Shown one piece after another: positions 50,619 through 59,706 of a stretch of 64,000 nucleotides of DNA. Within the stretch, counting starts at the first letter, position 1. Every line of letters starts with the position of its first letter. The notes below the pieces were generated by a model. It searched no databases. It saw only the letters and a program-made list of their open reading frames with translations, and was not told where the DNA came from. The translations under genes were made by a program, and so were the position numbers. The stretch comes from an uncultured Pelagibacteraceae bacterium (lineage in GTDB: Bacteria > Pseudomonadota > Alphaproteobacteria > Pelagibacterales > Pelagibacteraceae): assembly GCA_902572475.1 (NCBI GenBank), contig CACGGB010000001.1, forward strand, positions 1 to 64,000. Direction: 5' to 3'.

Positions 50619-51529
50619 TAAACTTTCTCGATGTCAGGTTTTCCAAGAAATCCAGTTGGAAAGAAAATCAAAACTACAATTAAAACACTGAAAGCTGCAA
50701 CATCTTTATATTCAAGTGAAACATATCCAGCCCAGAAGGTTTCTATAAGTCCGATTAACAAGCCGCCTAACATTGCTCCAGGCAACGATCCTATTCCTCC
50801 TAAAACTGCTGCAGTAAAAGCTTTGATACCAGCTAAAAATCCGATGTAAAAATCAATTACTCCATAATAAAGCACAAACATCATTCCTGCTACTGATGCC
50901 AATGAAGATCCGATTATGAAAGTAATTGAAATAGTTCTATCAACATTAATTCCGAGTAAAGCAGTCATTGTTCTATCTTGTTCACACGCTCTTTGTGCTC
51001 TTCCTAAATCAGTTTTTGTGATTAAATATGTAAATATTCCCATTAAAATAATTGTTAGTACAACAATAAAAATTTGGAGATAACTTACAGTAACAATAAA
51101 TTCCGAATTCTTAAAAAATTCTAATCCCCCTGAAAATAATGGCTGCATTGGTTTTACTCTTGCACCTTGAGAAACTTGAACATAGTTTTGTAATACAATT
51201 GACATACCTAAAGCAGAAATAAGCGGAGCTAATCTGAAAGAACCTCGTAAAGGCTTATAAGCAAGTTTTTCCACTGTCCATCCATAGCAAGCAGTAAAAA
51301 GCATAGCTATTAGTAAAACTAAGAGTAAAATAATTGGTAATGCCACTCCTGTTAAACCAAAGATAATAAATGATATTAAAGCTACAAAAGCTCCAATCAT
51401 AAAAATATCTCCATGAGCAAAATTAATCATTCCAATTATTCCATAGACCATGGTGTAACCGATTGCGATAAGTCCATAAATTGAACCTAAAGTAATCCCG
51501 TTAACCAATTGTTGTATAAAATATTCCAT
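50618..51529 (-). CDS. livH: Branched-chain amino acid ABC transporter, permease LivH
   Basis: The 303-residue permease has the LivH start LVNGITLGSIYGLIAIGYTMVYGIIGMINFAHGDIFMIGAFV, the ACEQDRTMTALLGINVDRTISITFIIGSSLASVAG block and IDFYIGFLAGIKAFTAAVLGGIGSLPGAMLGGLLIGLIE. It is the first gene of the operon in transcription order and follows proC by 3 bases, so proC and liv may be co-transcribed. Confidence 0.96.
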   Translation of the reverse strand: MEYFIQQLVNGITLGSIYGLIAIGYTMVYGIIGMINFAHGDIFMIGAFVALISFIIFGLTGVALPIILLLVLLIAMLFTACYGWTVEKLAYKPLRGSFRLAPLISALGMSIVLQNYVQVSQGARVKPMQPLFSGGLEFFKNSEFIVTVSYLQIFIVVLTIILMGIFTYLITKTDLGRAQRACEQDRTMTALLGINVDRTISITFIIGSSLASVAGMMFVLYYGVIDFYIGFLAGIKAFTAAVLGGIGSLPGAMLGGLLIGLIETFWAGYVSLEYKDVAAFSVLIVVLIFFPTGFLGKPDIEKV

Positions 51530-51532
51530 GAT

Positions 51533-52297
51533 TTACTTACTTACTCTTTTATTTACATTTTCAAGAGCTTTGGTGAACTTAGTAAAGAATTTTCCTTTTT
51601 TCAATTCATTAAGAACCTGCATATTTAGGCCTTTTGGGGTCTGTGAGTCCGCCACGAGTTTTTTAAATCCTTGAGATGATTTATTTAAAGCATCCTGACT
51701 TAACGCGAGAAATAATTCAGCTACGTACTTATCAGCCAGCTTTTTGTTAATGCCTTTTTTTATTAACCATGTAGAACTCGTATTTAGTATCTCATAGTAT
51801 GCTGCCATTAAAGAAGCTGTCGACCAAAACTTATAACTTAGTTTTTCATTTCTTACTTCTAAAACTTGCCCTAAATGTTTGAAAATATTTTTTGCAAATT
51901 TACTTGGTGGACAAACAATAATTGGTCCTTTTTTAATTTCGATTGGAGGTAAAGGTGTGGCTCTAGCGATATTTTTATTTTTAGTAATTTTTTTAAGTTT
52001 ATCCAAATTAATTGTCGAAATAAGACTTATTATTTTTTTATTTTTTGAAAATTTTAATTTAGGTAATATTTTATAACCCACATTAGGTGTGACACCCAAT
52101 AAAACTACTGAGGATTTGTCTATTATTTCTTGATTATTGTTTAATACTTTTACTTTTCCATAACTTTTAGATAGTTTTTTAGCTATGTTTCTATTTCTCG
52201 AAGATATATAAATTCTCTTTATTTTTAGCTTTGATTTAAAAATACCAAAAATAATTGACGATGAAATTTTACCAGTTCCTATAAATCCTAAAATCAT
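51533..52297 (-). CDS. proC: Pyrroline-5-carboxylate reductase-like protein
   Basis: The 254-residue protein has the NAD(P)H motif GFIGTGKISSSIIFGIFKS near the start, SRNRNIAKKLSK, a STINLDKLKK strand, ARATPLPPIEIKKGPIIVCPP and a C-terminal helical domain with ADSQTPKGLNMQVLNEL. The fold is that of ProC, which reduces pyrroline-5-carboxylate to proline. Identity with ProC is moderate and PPIEIKKGP replaces the usual MPNxP loop, so a related imine or amino-acid reductase is possible. It lies just upstream of liv operon 1. Confidence 0.7.
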   Translation of the reverse strand: MILGFIGTGKISSSIIFGIFKSKLKIKRIYISSRNRNIAKKLSKSYGKVKVLNNNQEIIDKSSVVLLGVTPNVGYKILPKLKFSKNKKIISLISTINLDKLKKITKNKNIARATPLPPIEIKKGPIIVCPPSKFAKNIFKHLGQVLEVRNEKLSYKFWSTASLMAAYYEILNTSSTWLIKKGINKKLADKYVAELFLALSQDALNKSSQGFKKLVADSQTPKGLNMQVLNELKKGKFFTKFTKALENVNKRVSK

Positions 52298-52299
52298 GA

Positions 52300-53376
52300 A
52301 TGATGCAGAATAACCAAGCTATTCCTTTTAATAAAGAAAATTTTAAACAGATATTTTCAATACCGTTTATATCTGTCATCATAATATCAATACCAAGTGC
52401 TTTAATAGCTGAATATTTTAATATACCTTTAGCCTGGTTTTTGGGGCCAATGCTTATAACTTCCTTAGCTTCATTAATGGGTCTTAAAACTAAAATGCCA
52501 AGGTTGGTGTTATCCTCGATATTAATAATTCTTGGTCTTTATATTGGTAACTACATAGACAAAGATTTATTCAATCAAATGCAAGATTGGATTTGGACCT
52601 CTTTTATTATGTTAATTTACATAATTTTAAGTGTTCTAATCGTTTCAAAATATTTAGAAAGATTTTCAAAATATGAGAAAAAAACTTCTATTTTTTCAGC
52701 TGCACCAGGTGCATTAGGCCCACTGATGATATTGGCTGAAGATGCAAAAACTGATCTAAGCCAAGTAGCTACGTCTCATCTAATAAGATTAATTATTATA
52801 ATCACAGTTTTTCCATTTATTGTGAATAGTTTTTACGATGTAGATAGCGTAAATATTTCTGAAAAAGTAATTACAAATCAAAATTTATCTCACTTAATAA
52901 TTTTAATTATATTGTCAGTAATTTTAATTTTGTTTTTCGAAAAGATGAAAGTTCCAGCAGCTTTATTGACTGGAACTTTAGTAGCAAGTGGTTTTTTGCA
53001 AATCACAGAAGTTGCAAGTTATCAAATATCTCCTGATATTATTAATTACTGTCTATTAATTTTAGGTTCTTCGGTGGGGTGTAGATTTGCTGACAAGACA
53101 TTCAGTGAAATAGGAAAAAATGCTTTACATAGTTTTGTAGCGACTTTTTTATTAGTAGTGCTAGGCATCGCAGCAGCAGTCGTTGCGGGACTTGTAATTG
53201 ATAAAAACTTCTTTACTTTGTTGTTATCATATTGTCCTGGAGGAATTTATGAAGTTGCAGTGATAGCAATTTTCTTTAATCTAGATCCTGAGTTTGTCTC
53301 TTTTCATCATATCATTCGATTATTAATGATATTATTCATAGTGCCTATAATATTAAGATTTTTAAAAAAAACCTGA
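52300..53376 (+). CDS. AbrB family (COG3180) membrane protein
   Basis: The 358-residue protein has about ten membrane helices and two COG3180 repeats. Signatures are FNIPLAWFLGPMLITSL and TGTLVASGFLQIT, APGALGPLMILAEDAKTDLSQVATSHLIRLI and the C-terminal LSYCPGGIYEVAVIAIFFNLDPEFVSFHHIIRLLMI. The family was named after an ammonia-monooxygenase-linked gene; its substrate is unknown. It is divergent from proC by 2 bases. DoxX follows on the same strand. Confidence 0.8.
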   Translation: MMQNNQAIPFNKENFKQIFSIPFISVIIISIPSALIAEYFNIPLAWFLGPMLITSLASLMGLKTKMPRLVLSSILIILGLYIGNYIDKDLFNQMQDWIWTSFIMLIYIILSVLIVSKYLERFSKYEKKTSIFSAAPGALGPLMILAEDAKTDLSQVATSHLIRLIIIITVFPFIVNSFYDVDSVNISEKVITNQNLSHLIILIILSVILILFFEKMKVPAALLTGTLVASGFLQITEVASYQISPDIINYCLLILGSSVGCRFADKTFSEIGKNALHSFVATFLLVVLGIAAAVVAGLVIDKNFFTLLLSYCPGGIYEVAVIAIFFNLDPEFVSFHHIIRLLMILFIVPIILRFLKKT

Positions 53377-53428
53377 TTTAAACTATCTTTTTTTTGACTT
53401 TAATCCTTAATCAATCTAGTTTTTTGGT

Positions 53429-53815
53429 ATGGCAAATGTTTTTGACTTGATTGGAAGAATTTTTATTTCGGCTTTATTTTTAATATCTGCCTTTAATAAA
53501 ATTTTTAATTTAGATGGATCAATAGGCTGGATGGAAAGTTTTGGGGTACCTGGTTTTCTAATTTTTCCTGCAATTGCAATTGAAATAATTTTACCTGTTC
53601 TTGTAATCGTAGGTTATCAAGCGAGAATTGCAGCAGGGATTCTAGCAATTTTCTGTTTAGCTACTGCATTTATTTTTCATTTTGACTTTTCCGACCAGGC
53701 TCAATTTATATCATTTTTAAAAAATATCGGATTAGCTGGTGGGTTTTTATTTATTGTAGCTAATGGTACTAAAGAATGGGCTGTAGATAGAGAAAAAAAA
53801 TATGTCAGGTTATAA
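53429..53815 (+). CDS. DoxX family membrane protein
   Basis: The 128-residue protein has four membrane helices and the DoxX start LIGRIFISALFLISAFNKIFNLDGS. FPAIAIEIILPVLVIVGYQARIAAGILAIF and FLKNIGLAGGFLFIVANG match the family. DoxX proteins are associated with quinone-linked redox enzymes but the bacterial role is unclear. It is followed by a strong terminator. Confidence 0.88.
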   Translation: MANVFDLIGRIFISALFLISAFNKIFNLDGSIGWMESFGVPGFLIFPAIAIEIILPVLVIVGYQARIAAGILAIFCLATAFIFHFDFSDQAQFISFLKNIGLAGGFLFIVANGTKEWAVDREKKYVRL

Positions 53816-53818
53816 AAA

Positions 53819-53848
53819 AAACCCACTTACAATTAAGTAAGTGGGTTT
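53819..53848. terminator. Bidirectional terminator between doxX and the outer membrane protein gene
   Basis: A perfect 12-bp stem AAACCCACTTAC/GTAAGTGGGTTT with a 6-base loop lies 3 bases after the doxX stop and 18 bases after the outer membrane protein stop on the other strand. A/T tracts flank both sides. Confidence 0.88.
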
Positions 53849-53866
53849 AATTCTTTTAATTTAAAA

Positions 53867-54517
53867 TTAAAATACGTAAGAATATTTTAACGCAAGAGTA
53901 TCTAGATCTGCTTCAATCTTGTTATTAGTTGAAACATCTGTTCTCGCCACACCTGAAGTTATAGAAATATCTTCATAATCTGTGTAGACAAGTTCAAATC
54001 TTGAATTTCCACTCTCTGTCCCTATTCCAATTAAATATCCATTAATATCTACGTTACCGTATGTAGAACCTGTAGCTAAGCTTTCAGTAGTATTTAGAGT
54101 TACCTGAGCAATTCCACCTTTTACGAAATAACTTCCTAAGTTGTAGTTAGCGTAAAGTGTGATGTGATCAGTTAATTCAGCTTGAGCTTTTTGACTTCTA
54201 CTCGTAGTAGTCTCTGTAGCAGTTCCAGTTACAGATGTTTCCGTGTCTGTTCTAGTTTTAGTTTTAGAACTCACGTCTGCATCTAATGGAATGTAGTCAA
54301 GACCAACAGATAAGTTACCTGAGCCATACTCGAAGAAAACTGATGGAATGACAGTTATATTTTCTGCGCTTCCAGAGTTTTTCTCTCCGCCTTCAGTTTC
54401 AGAACCCGACGCATCAATCATTGTTAATGCACCAGATATACCGTATTTCATTTCAGCGTTGGCAAAGTTTGAAAATGAGAAAAATATTGCAAATGCAATT
54501 GTTATAATTTTTTTCAT
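53867..54517 (-). CDS. Outer membrane beta-barrel protein
   Basis: I start at 54517 (MKKIITIAFAIFFSFSNFANAEMKYG): an AAGGAA ribosome site precedes it and the signal peptide is clean; the track adds 14 codons. The 216-residue protein shows alternating amphipathic strands and ends with a C-terminal aromatic (ALKYSYVF) expected for BAM-inserted barrels. A long Ser/Thr-rich segment (KTRTDTETSVTGTATETTTSRS) is probably an extracellular loop. No known porin family is obvious. Confidence 0.82.
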   Translation of the reverse strand: MKKIITIAFAIFFSFSNFANAEMKYGISGALTMIDASGSETEGGEKNSGSAENITVIPSVFFEYGSGNLSVGLDYIPLDADVSSKTKTRTDTETSVTGTATETTTSRSQKAQAELTDHITLYANYNLGSYFVKGGIAQVTLNTTESLATGSTYGNVDINGYLIGIGTESGNSRFELVYTDYEDISITSGVARTDVSTNNKIEADLDTLALKYSYVF

Positions 54518-54620
54518 AGTACTATTTTCCTTATTAATGTTAACAATCGCTTGTAACAAATAGAACAGTTCTGTGGGAGTCTTTATTTTCCTAGAATTGA
54601 TGAAATTTCAACAATCCTTT

Positions 54621-54646
54621 AAAAAGCCAATAAAATGGAGCTTTTT
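54621..54646 (-). terminator. Weak hairpin after tctA
   Basis: An imperfect stem AAAAAG(CC)/(GG)CTTTTT with an AG bulge lies about 25 bases beyond the tctA stop. It could end the tct transcript, but it is short. Confidence 0.35.
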
Positions 54647-54669
54647 TTTATTGTAAAAATGTCACACTA

Positions 54670-56169
54670 TTAGTTTTTTTTAATAAAACTTGTGTAAATT
54701 TGCCAAAAAACTATCAAAACGATTGTTGCCATTATCACTAGAGTTAATGGTCTATCCCACAAAAACGACCATGAGCCATCGCTAATAAGTAAAGATCTCC
54801 TTAGATTTTCCTCCATTAGACCTCCTAAAACAAAGGCTAAAATTAATGGTGGCATTGGAAAATCATATAATCTCAGTATCGTTGCAATTACTGCTATCCC
54901 GATCATCATGTAAATGTCAAAATTATTAAAAGACATAAGGTATATACCTGTCACTGAAAAAAATAGGATTAATGGAATTAAAAAAGTTCTCGGTGTAGCT
55001 AAAACCCTTGCAATATACGGGATCAACGGAAGGTTTAAAATTAATAGGATTACCATACCTATATACATTGACATTATCACTGACCAAAAAATTTCAGGAT
55101 TTGTTTGATATAATCGTGGTCCTGGTTGAATACCAAATCCAAGTAAAGCCCCAAGCATAACTGCTGTTGTACCACTGCCTGGTATACCTAAAGTTAGCAA
55201 CGGTACAAAGGAACCCGAACATGCTGCATTGTTAGCTGTTTCTGGAGCAGCCAATCCATTTATACTTCCTTTTCCGAATTTTTGCTTTTCTTCGTCGTTA
55301 ACGAAATTTCTTTCCATTCCATAGGCTAAAAAAGATGCTATCGTTGATCCAGCGCCTGGCAAAACTCCAATTATAAAACCTAAAACTGATGATCTTGGAA
55401 TAGTTGTTACCATTTTTTTTGTTTCTTCTTTATCTAATTTAATTGAACCTAGTTGAGACAAAGAAATTTGTTTAGCTACTCTTGTTGGATCGTTAGCTTT
55501 AAATATTATCGTTAAAGCTTCACTCATTGCAAATGTTGCCATAACTACTAAAACAAAGCTTATTCCGTCTGATAGGTTCATATTTTGAAAAGTAAATCTA
55601 GGTATGTCAGAAAGTGTATCCTGACCCACACTTGCTAGCATTAAACCTAAAACAACCATCATCATTGCTTTTAAAAAATGTCCTTTGGCTGAAAAAGCAG
55701 ATACAGCTGTCAAACCTAATATCATTAAACCAAAATAATCTGGTGATCTAAAAGCTAAACTTACTTTGGATAAACTTGGTGCTGCAATTAAAAGAAATAT
55801 TGCAGCAATTGTTCCGCCTGCAAAAGAACTATATGCAGCAATTGCTAACGCCTTTCCAGCTTTTCCTTGTTGTGCCATTGGATATCCATCAAATGAAGTT
55901 GCTACTGTCCCAGGTATCCCTGGTGCATTAATTAAAATTGATGATGTAGATCCACCAAAAACTGCACCATAATAAACGCCTGCCATTAAAATCAAGCCTG
56001 TTGACGGTTCAAAGCCATAAGTAATAGGTATCATTAATGCTATTGCAGTCATTGGTCCTAGACCCGGAAGCATTCCAATTATTGTTCCAGCGAAACAACC
56101 AATCATAACCATCATTAAATTTTTAATTGAAAAAGCTGTTTCTAATCCAATGAGTATACCTTCGATCAT
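54670..56169 (-). CDS. tctA: Tripartite tricarboxylate transporter permease TctA
   Basis: The 499-residue permease has about 12 membrane helices and the TctA motifs CFAGTIIGMLPGLGPMTAIALMIPITYG, VYYGAVFGGSTSSILINAPGIPGTVATSFDGYPMAQQGKA and GSFVPLLTLGIPGSGTTAVMLGALL. It uses the membrane sodium or proton gradient to import the carboxylate captured by TctC. It overlaps tctB by 4 bases. Confidence 0.95.
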   Translation of the reverse strand: MIEGILIGLETAFSIKNLMMVMIGCFAGTIIGMLPGLGPMTAIALMIPITYGFEPSTGLILMAGVYYGAVFGGSTSSILINAPGIPGTVATSFDGYPMAQQGKAGKALAIAAYSSFAGGTIAAIFLLIAAPSLSKVSLAFRSPDYFGLMILGLTAVSAFSAKGHFLKAMMMVVLGLMLASVGQDTLSDIPRFTFQNMNLSDGISFVLVVMATFAMSEALTIIFKANDPTRVAKQISLSQLGSIKLDKEETKKMVTTIPRSSVLGFIIGVLPGAGSTIASFLAYGMERNFVNDEEKQKFGKGSINGLAAPETANNAACSGSFVPLLTLGIPGSGTTAVMLGALLGFGIQPGPRLYQTNPEIFWSVIMSMYIGMVILLILNLPLIPYIARVLATPRTFLIPLILFFSVTGIYLMSFNNFDIYMMIGIAVIATILRLYDFPMPPLILAFVLGGLMEENLRRSLLISDGSWSFLWDRPLTLVIMATIVLIVFWQIYTSFIKKN

Positions 56170-56636
56170 CCCATAATTCCTATATATTGTAAAAATGGAT
56201 CACGAAGATAAATATTTAATAGTCCATGAAGGAGATACATAAATATTGCTACAAAAGGAAATGATAAAAGAAATATCCATAACCACTTCCTCTCACCCAA
56301 AATAATGTAAGATAAAACTAAAAAAATTGAAGTTGATAGAAAATATCCTACTCTTAAAATTGTTAGTCCATACAAAATCATAAGTATAACCAACGTGATT
56401 GTTTTTTTATAATCTAGAACTGTTAAGTCTACATTTGAAGGTCTTGTTTCTGGCAAAAGAACGTAAAGTGCAGAAAATATTAAACCTGCATAGCCTAAGT
56501 AAATTGGAAACGTTTTTGCGTTGAATGCTGCATTTTCATCAAAAGCAAAGACTTGAATTTGATGCGCTGTGTAAAGATAAAATCCTGAAAAAATAAAAAA
56601 GAGCAGTGAAATAATCTTTGATGGACTAATTTTCAC
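56166..56636 (-). CDS. tctB: Tripartite tricarboxylate transporter small subunit TctB
   Basis: The 156-residue membrane protein has four helices and matches TctB weakly by sequence but strongly by position between tctA and tctC. The start is followed by FSGFYLYTAHQIQVFAFDENAAFNAKTFP. It is required for stability of the TctA permease. Confidence 0.9.
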   Translation of the reverse strand: MKISPSKIISLLFFIFSGFYLYTAHQIQVFAFDENAAFNAKTFPIYLGYAGLIFSALYVLLPETRPSNVDLTVLDYKKTITLVILMILYGLTILRVGYFLSTSIFLVLSYIILGERKWLWIFLLSFPFVAIFMYLLHGLLNIYLRDPFLQYIGIMG

Positions 56637-56654
56637 TGCTCTTTCCTTAACTAT

Positions 56655-57647
56655 TTATTTAATTACGCCTAAATTTTTTAACAATCCAGTCATTTCAACT
56701 GTTTGTTTTTCTAAAAATTTAACGAATTTTTTGTCTGGGTTGTAAATATTAACCCATGCATTTCTTTTTCTTACTGCTTCCCATTCAGGTGTTTTTTGAA
56801 CATCGCCTAACATTTTAGCAATTTTTTTTCTCTCACCATCACTCATACCTGGAGGGCCAAAGAAACCTCTCCAATTTACGAAGATAGCATTAGTACCTTG
56901 CTCTTTTAATGTTGGAACATCCGGAGCATCAGCAACTCTTTTTGGAGCTGTAATACCAAGAATTTTAACTTGATCTCTAGCACCCATTACTTCTCCTAAA
57001 CCAGTTGAAAGAATTTGAGTTTCACCTGATAAAAGTCCAGCTAAAGCTTTTCCACCTGCATCATAAGGAATGTAAACAACATCATTTGGATTAGCACCAG
57101 CCTCTTTAAACGCTAAAGCACCAATTAGATGGTCCATGCTTCCTCTAACAGATCCACCAGCCATTTTTACTGACTTAGGATTTGCTTTGTAAGCAGCAAC
57201 TACATCTTTCCAAGAGTTATATGGTGAATTTTTTGCAGCAACGATTGCACCATAATCACCAATAACACCAGCTATTGGCACAACATCTTTATAAGATGTA
57301 ACCTTAGCTGCATTTTTCTTGTCAACATAACCAGAGTGTCTAGTTATTGATCTAAGAACTAATGGAGTAGATTGAACTAAAATCGTATCTGAAGGTTTAG
57401 TATTTATCATGTATGATAAAGCTTTTCCTCCACCACCACCTGACATATTTTCAAATGATGCACTATTTAAAAAACCAGCTTTAGTTAAAGCTTCACCTGT
57501 TCCTCTAGCAGTTCCGTCCCAACCACCACCGGCACCACCACCAATTACAAAATGTAATTTGTCAGTCGCGAAAGAAGTGTTTGAAACTGATGTTAAAAGG
57601 ACAGTAGCAAAAACTAGGCTGATAAGTTTTTTGAACTTATTAAACAT
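56655..57647 (-). CDS. tctC: Tripartite tricarboxylate transporter binding protein TctC
   Basis: The 330-residue protein has a signal peptide ending SFATD and the Bug/TctC fold: LHFVIGGGAGGGWDGTARGTGEALTKAG, GGSVRGSMDHLIGALAFKEAG and VPYDAGGKALAGLLSGE-like loop (VYIPYDAGGKALAGLLSGET). It binds a carboxylate in the periplasm. The adjacent GlaH-type hydroxylase 66 bases upstream makes glutarate an attractive candidate ligand; this is inference. Confidence 0.93.
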   Translation of the reverse strand: MFNKFKKLISLVFATVLLTSVSNTSFATDKLHFVIGGGAGGGWDGTARGTGEALTKAGFLNSASFENMSGGGGGKALSYMINTKPSDTILVQSTPLVLRSITRHSGYVDKKNAAKVTSYKDVVPIAGVIGDYGAIVAAKNSPYNSWKDVVAAYKANPKSVKMAGGSVRGSMDHLIGALAFKEAGANPNDVVYIPYDAGGKALAGLLSGETQILSTGLGEVMGARDQVKILGITAPKRVADAPDVPTLKEQGTNAIFVNWRGFFGPPGMSDGERKKIAKMLGDVQKTPEWEAVRKRNAWVNIYNPDKKFVKFLEKQTVEMTGLLKNLGVIK

Positions 57648-57713
57648 TATTTCCCCCTGTGTTTATTAATTATTCATATTAAAATAAATAACTTGTCGAG
57701 AGTCAACTAAGTA

Positions 57714-58610
57714 TTAATGAAAAAAAGTTCCTCTTATTCTAAGCAATTCTCTAGATAACCCAGAATGCTCTTTAAAAGCTTTTCTTCCATGCAACCAAAA
57801 ATAGTTATTAGAGAAAATTGTCGATCCAACAGGTAGTGGAAAGCTTATTTTATTTTTACTTTGTTCTAAAGCGTCTGATAATTTTTGTAAAAATAAGCCT
57901 TGTTTCATATTTTTGGGTTCAGGAAATTGATCAATGTAAGAGATGGTAGGTTTACCATTTTTATCTTTTGAAAATACGGGATGCTCTACTTTATAATCAA
58001 CATTTTTACTTTTAGGTGATCCCCAAACAAAATCTTCTTGTCCAACAGGATCTTTGCTTAAATCCTCCAAATGTTCCCAATCATCTAAATGTAAAATAAC
58101 GCTTTCACCTCCACTTACGTTCTGTTCTTCCATTTTTGTCATTATTAACCAATCAGTTTTCTCTTTTACATAAGTTCCGTCAGTATGTAGATCTAAATTT
58201 GTATATGCCTTCCTTAAATAAGAGTCGCTGGTGTCTTGGTGTTTTACATAAAATCTTGCGTAATATTTCCCTGACATAGAGTCAAAGTTTGGATTGCCAA
58301 CTAAATAAGCGAGTCCTGTTGAAAGCTTGACTAAAAAATCTTTATCAAATTTCTTATTTTTAATATCAGGTTCAACGATGGCAGTCCCAGTTTTTCGATC
58401 ATTAAGAATTTCACTTAAAGTTTTACTAAGTTTATTTTGAAATACCTCATCTAGGCTTTTTGCCAAACTAAATCTAGAAAATGGCTTATATTCTAAAGAT
58501 AAAATTGAATGTTTTTTAAAAGGAAAAATCAATCTATCAAGGTCGCTTTCATTTAACTTAATTACACGAACTCTTTTAGAATTATTATGATCTGAAATCG
58601 AAAAACTCAT
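57714..58610 (-). CDS. glaH: CsiD/GlaH-type glutarate 2-hydroxylase, 2OG-Fe(II) oxygenase
   Basis: GlaH hydroxylates glutarate to L-2-hydroxyglutarate using 2-oxoglutarate and oxygen. The 298-residue protein matches E. coli CsiD in GKYYARFYVKHQDTSDSYLR, LDLHTDGTYV (His and Asp iron ligands), LHLDDWEHLEDL, ISYIDQFPEPKNM and NNYFWLHGRKAF (distal His), with SRELLRIRG supplying the 2OG-binding Arg. It is adjacent to tctABC and azlDC. No L-2-hydroxyglutarate oxidase (LhgO/LhgD) is recognisable in the window, so the next step is elsewhere. Confidence 0.88.
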   Translation of the reverse strand: MSFSISDHNNSKRVRVIKLNESDLDRLIFPFKKHSILSLEYKPFSRFSLAKSLDEVFQNKLSKTLSEILNDRKTGTAIVEPDIKNKKFDKDFLVKLSTGLAYLVGNPNFDSMSGKYYARFYVKHQDTSDSYLRKAYTNLDLHTDGTYVKEKTDWLIMTKMEEQNVSGGESVILHLDDWEHLEDLSKDPVGQEDFVWGSPKSKNVDYKVEHPVFSKDKNGKPTISYIDQFPEPKNMKQGLFLQKLSDALEQSKNKISFPLPVGSTIFSNNYFWLHGRKAFKEHSGLSRELLRIRGTFFH

Positions 58611-58667
58611 TTAACTAATAGTGCCCATGATCCATAAAACAATAAAAATTGCTAATATTGGTTCCAT
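58611..58667 (-). CDS. 18-residue hydrophobic microprotein
   Basis: A short frame MEPILAIFIVLWIMGTIS ends in TAA directly before the glaH ATG (TAAATG). It is strongly hydrophobic, like other small transporter-associated peptides. It has only a weak ribosome site. It could equally be a leader peptide or chance. Evidence is the coupling to glaH and the clean hydrophobic profile. Confidence 0.35.
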   Translation of the reverse strand: MEPILAIFIVLWIMGTIS

Positions 58668-58685
58668 TTTTAATTTTACCACAAA

Positions 58686-59012
58686 TCAAATGTTAGTCAA
58701 AAAACTTAATAAAATTGCTGAAGCAATAGTAGGAATTACTAAATTTTTTTTAGATATTATAAATATAGCAATACAAGTGAAGAATACTATCAGTCTTATT
58801 GTCAGCGCTGACTCAGCTAAAACTCCAGCAGGAAATATTATCATTCTTCCAAGTAATGCAGCCAAAGTTGAGTAAGCAACACAATTAAACCATTTAAAAA
58901 TTTTTGATTTCACACTAACTTTTTGTGAGGTAACTGCTCCCATGAATCTAGATATATATGTAGCAATTGAAGTTGCTATAATTGCAAAAATTATAATTTG
59001 ACTACTTGCCAT
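58686..59012 (-). CDS. azlD: AzlD family branched-chain amino acid exporter subunit
   Basis: I start at 59012 (MASSQIIIF), because GGGAG lies before it; the track adds 8 codons. The 108-residue protein has four membrane helices and the AzlD motifs YISRFMGAV and FNCVAYSTLAALLGRMIIFP. It works with AzlC. It overlaps azlC by 11 bases. Confidence 0.88.
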   Translation of the reverse strand: MASSQIIIFAIIATSIATYISRFMGAVTSQKVSVKSKIFKWFNCVAYSTLAALLGRMIIFPAGVLAESALTIRLIVFFTCIAIFIISKKNLVIPTIASAILLSFLTNI

Positions 59013-59706
59013 CTTTTTCTCCCAATAAATAAGCAATAGTCCCTGCTATTAATCCAGCAAATAATAATGACCACTCAGTAGAAAATAAATAAATTACTGG
59101 TCCTAAAGTTGTTCCTAAAATTACCGCAATAGATATAGCTATGTTTTTCATAGCACCTATCATCATGCAAAAAAAATAAATTGGATTTACTATTGCTAAT
59201 CCAATTAACATTTCTTTATTTAAAAGATCTGCTGCTAGATACCCAATAACTGTCATAAATACAGCTGTTAACCAAGTCCCAGTACCAATACCTATCCAAA
59301 AATCTATTCGATATTTTGCATTAATCTTTTTATATGAGTCTTTGGCTATTAACCACGACGAAACTGCAAGAAAATGACAAGATAAATAATATTTCCATTT
59401 AGGTTGCGATTTATGCTCAAGTAAAGGGAATAAAGAAACTGTCATTGGATAAAGTCTAAAATTGACTAACCAAACTGCTAAAAAAATATTTACGATAGAT
59501 GCACCTAATAATAATGACTCTGCCATTACTAGTTGTCCGGGTAATGCGTATGTAAAAAAACTTGAGGCTGCACTTTGTTGAATGTTAAATCCAGCATCTT
59601 TTAGTAAAGCTCCTAAAGCAACAAAGCACGCCGCCAAAGGTAAGGCAGGACTTCTTGCACCTTTTAAAGATTTTAAACCTGTAAAGAAAGCTTGCGAGTT
59701 AATCAT
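59002..59706 (-). CDS. azlC: AzlC family branched-chain amino acid exporter subunit
   Basis: The 234-residue membrane protein has the AzlC features PLAACFVALGALLKDAGFNIQQSAASSFFTYALPGQLVMAESLL and VNFRLYPMTVSLFPLL. AzlCD export branched-chain amino acids or analogues in Bacillus. Its ATG overlaps the livF stop by 4 bases, so it is made with the Liv importer. Confidence 0.9.
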   Translation of the reverse strand: MINSQAFFTGLKSLKGARSPALPLAACFVALGALLKDAGFNIQQSAASSFFTYALPGQLVMAESLLLGASIVNIFLAVWLVNFRLYPMTVSLFPLLEHKSQPKWKYYLSCHFLAVSSWLIAKDSYKKINAKYRIDFWIGIGTGTWLTAVFMTVIGYLAADLLNKEMLIGLAIVNPIYFFCMMIGAMKNIAISIAVILGTTLGPVIYLFSTEWSLLFAGLIAGTIAYLLGEKDGK

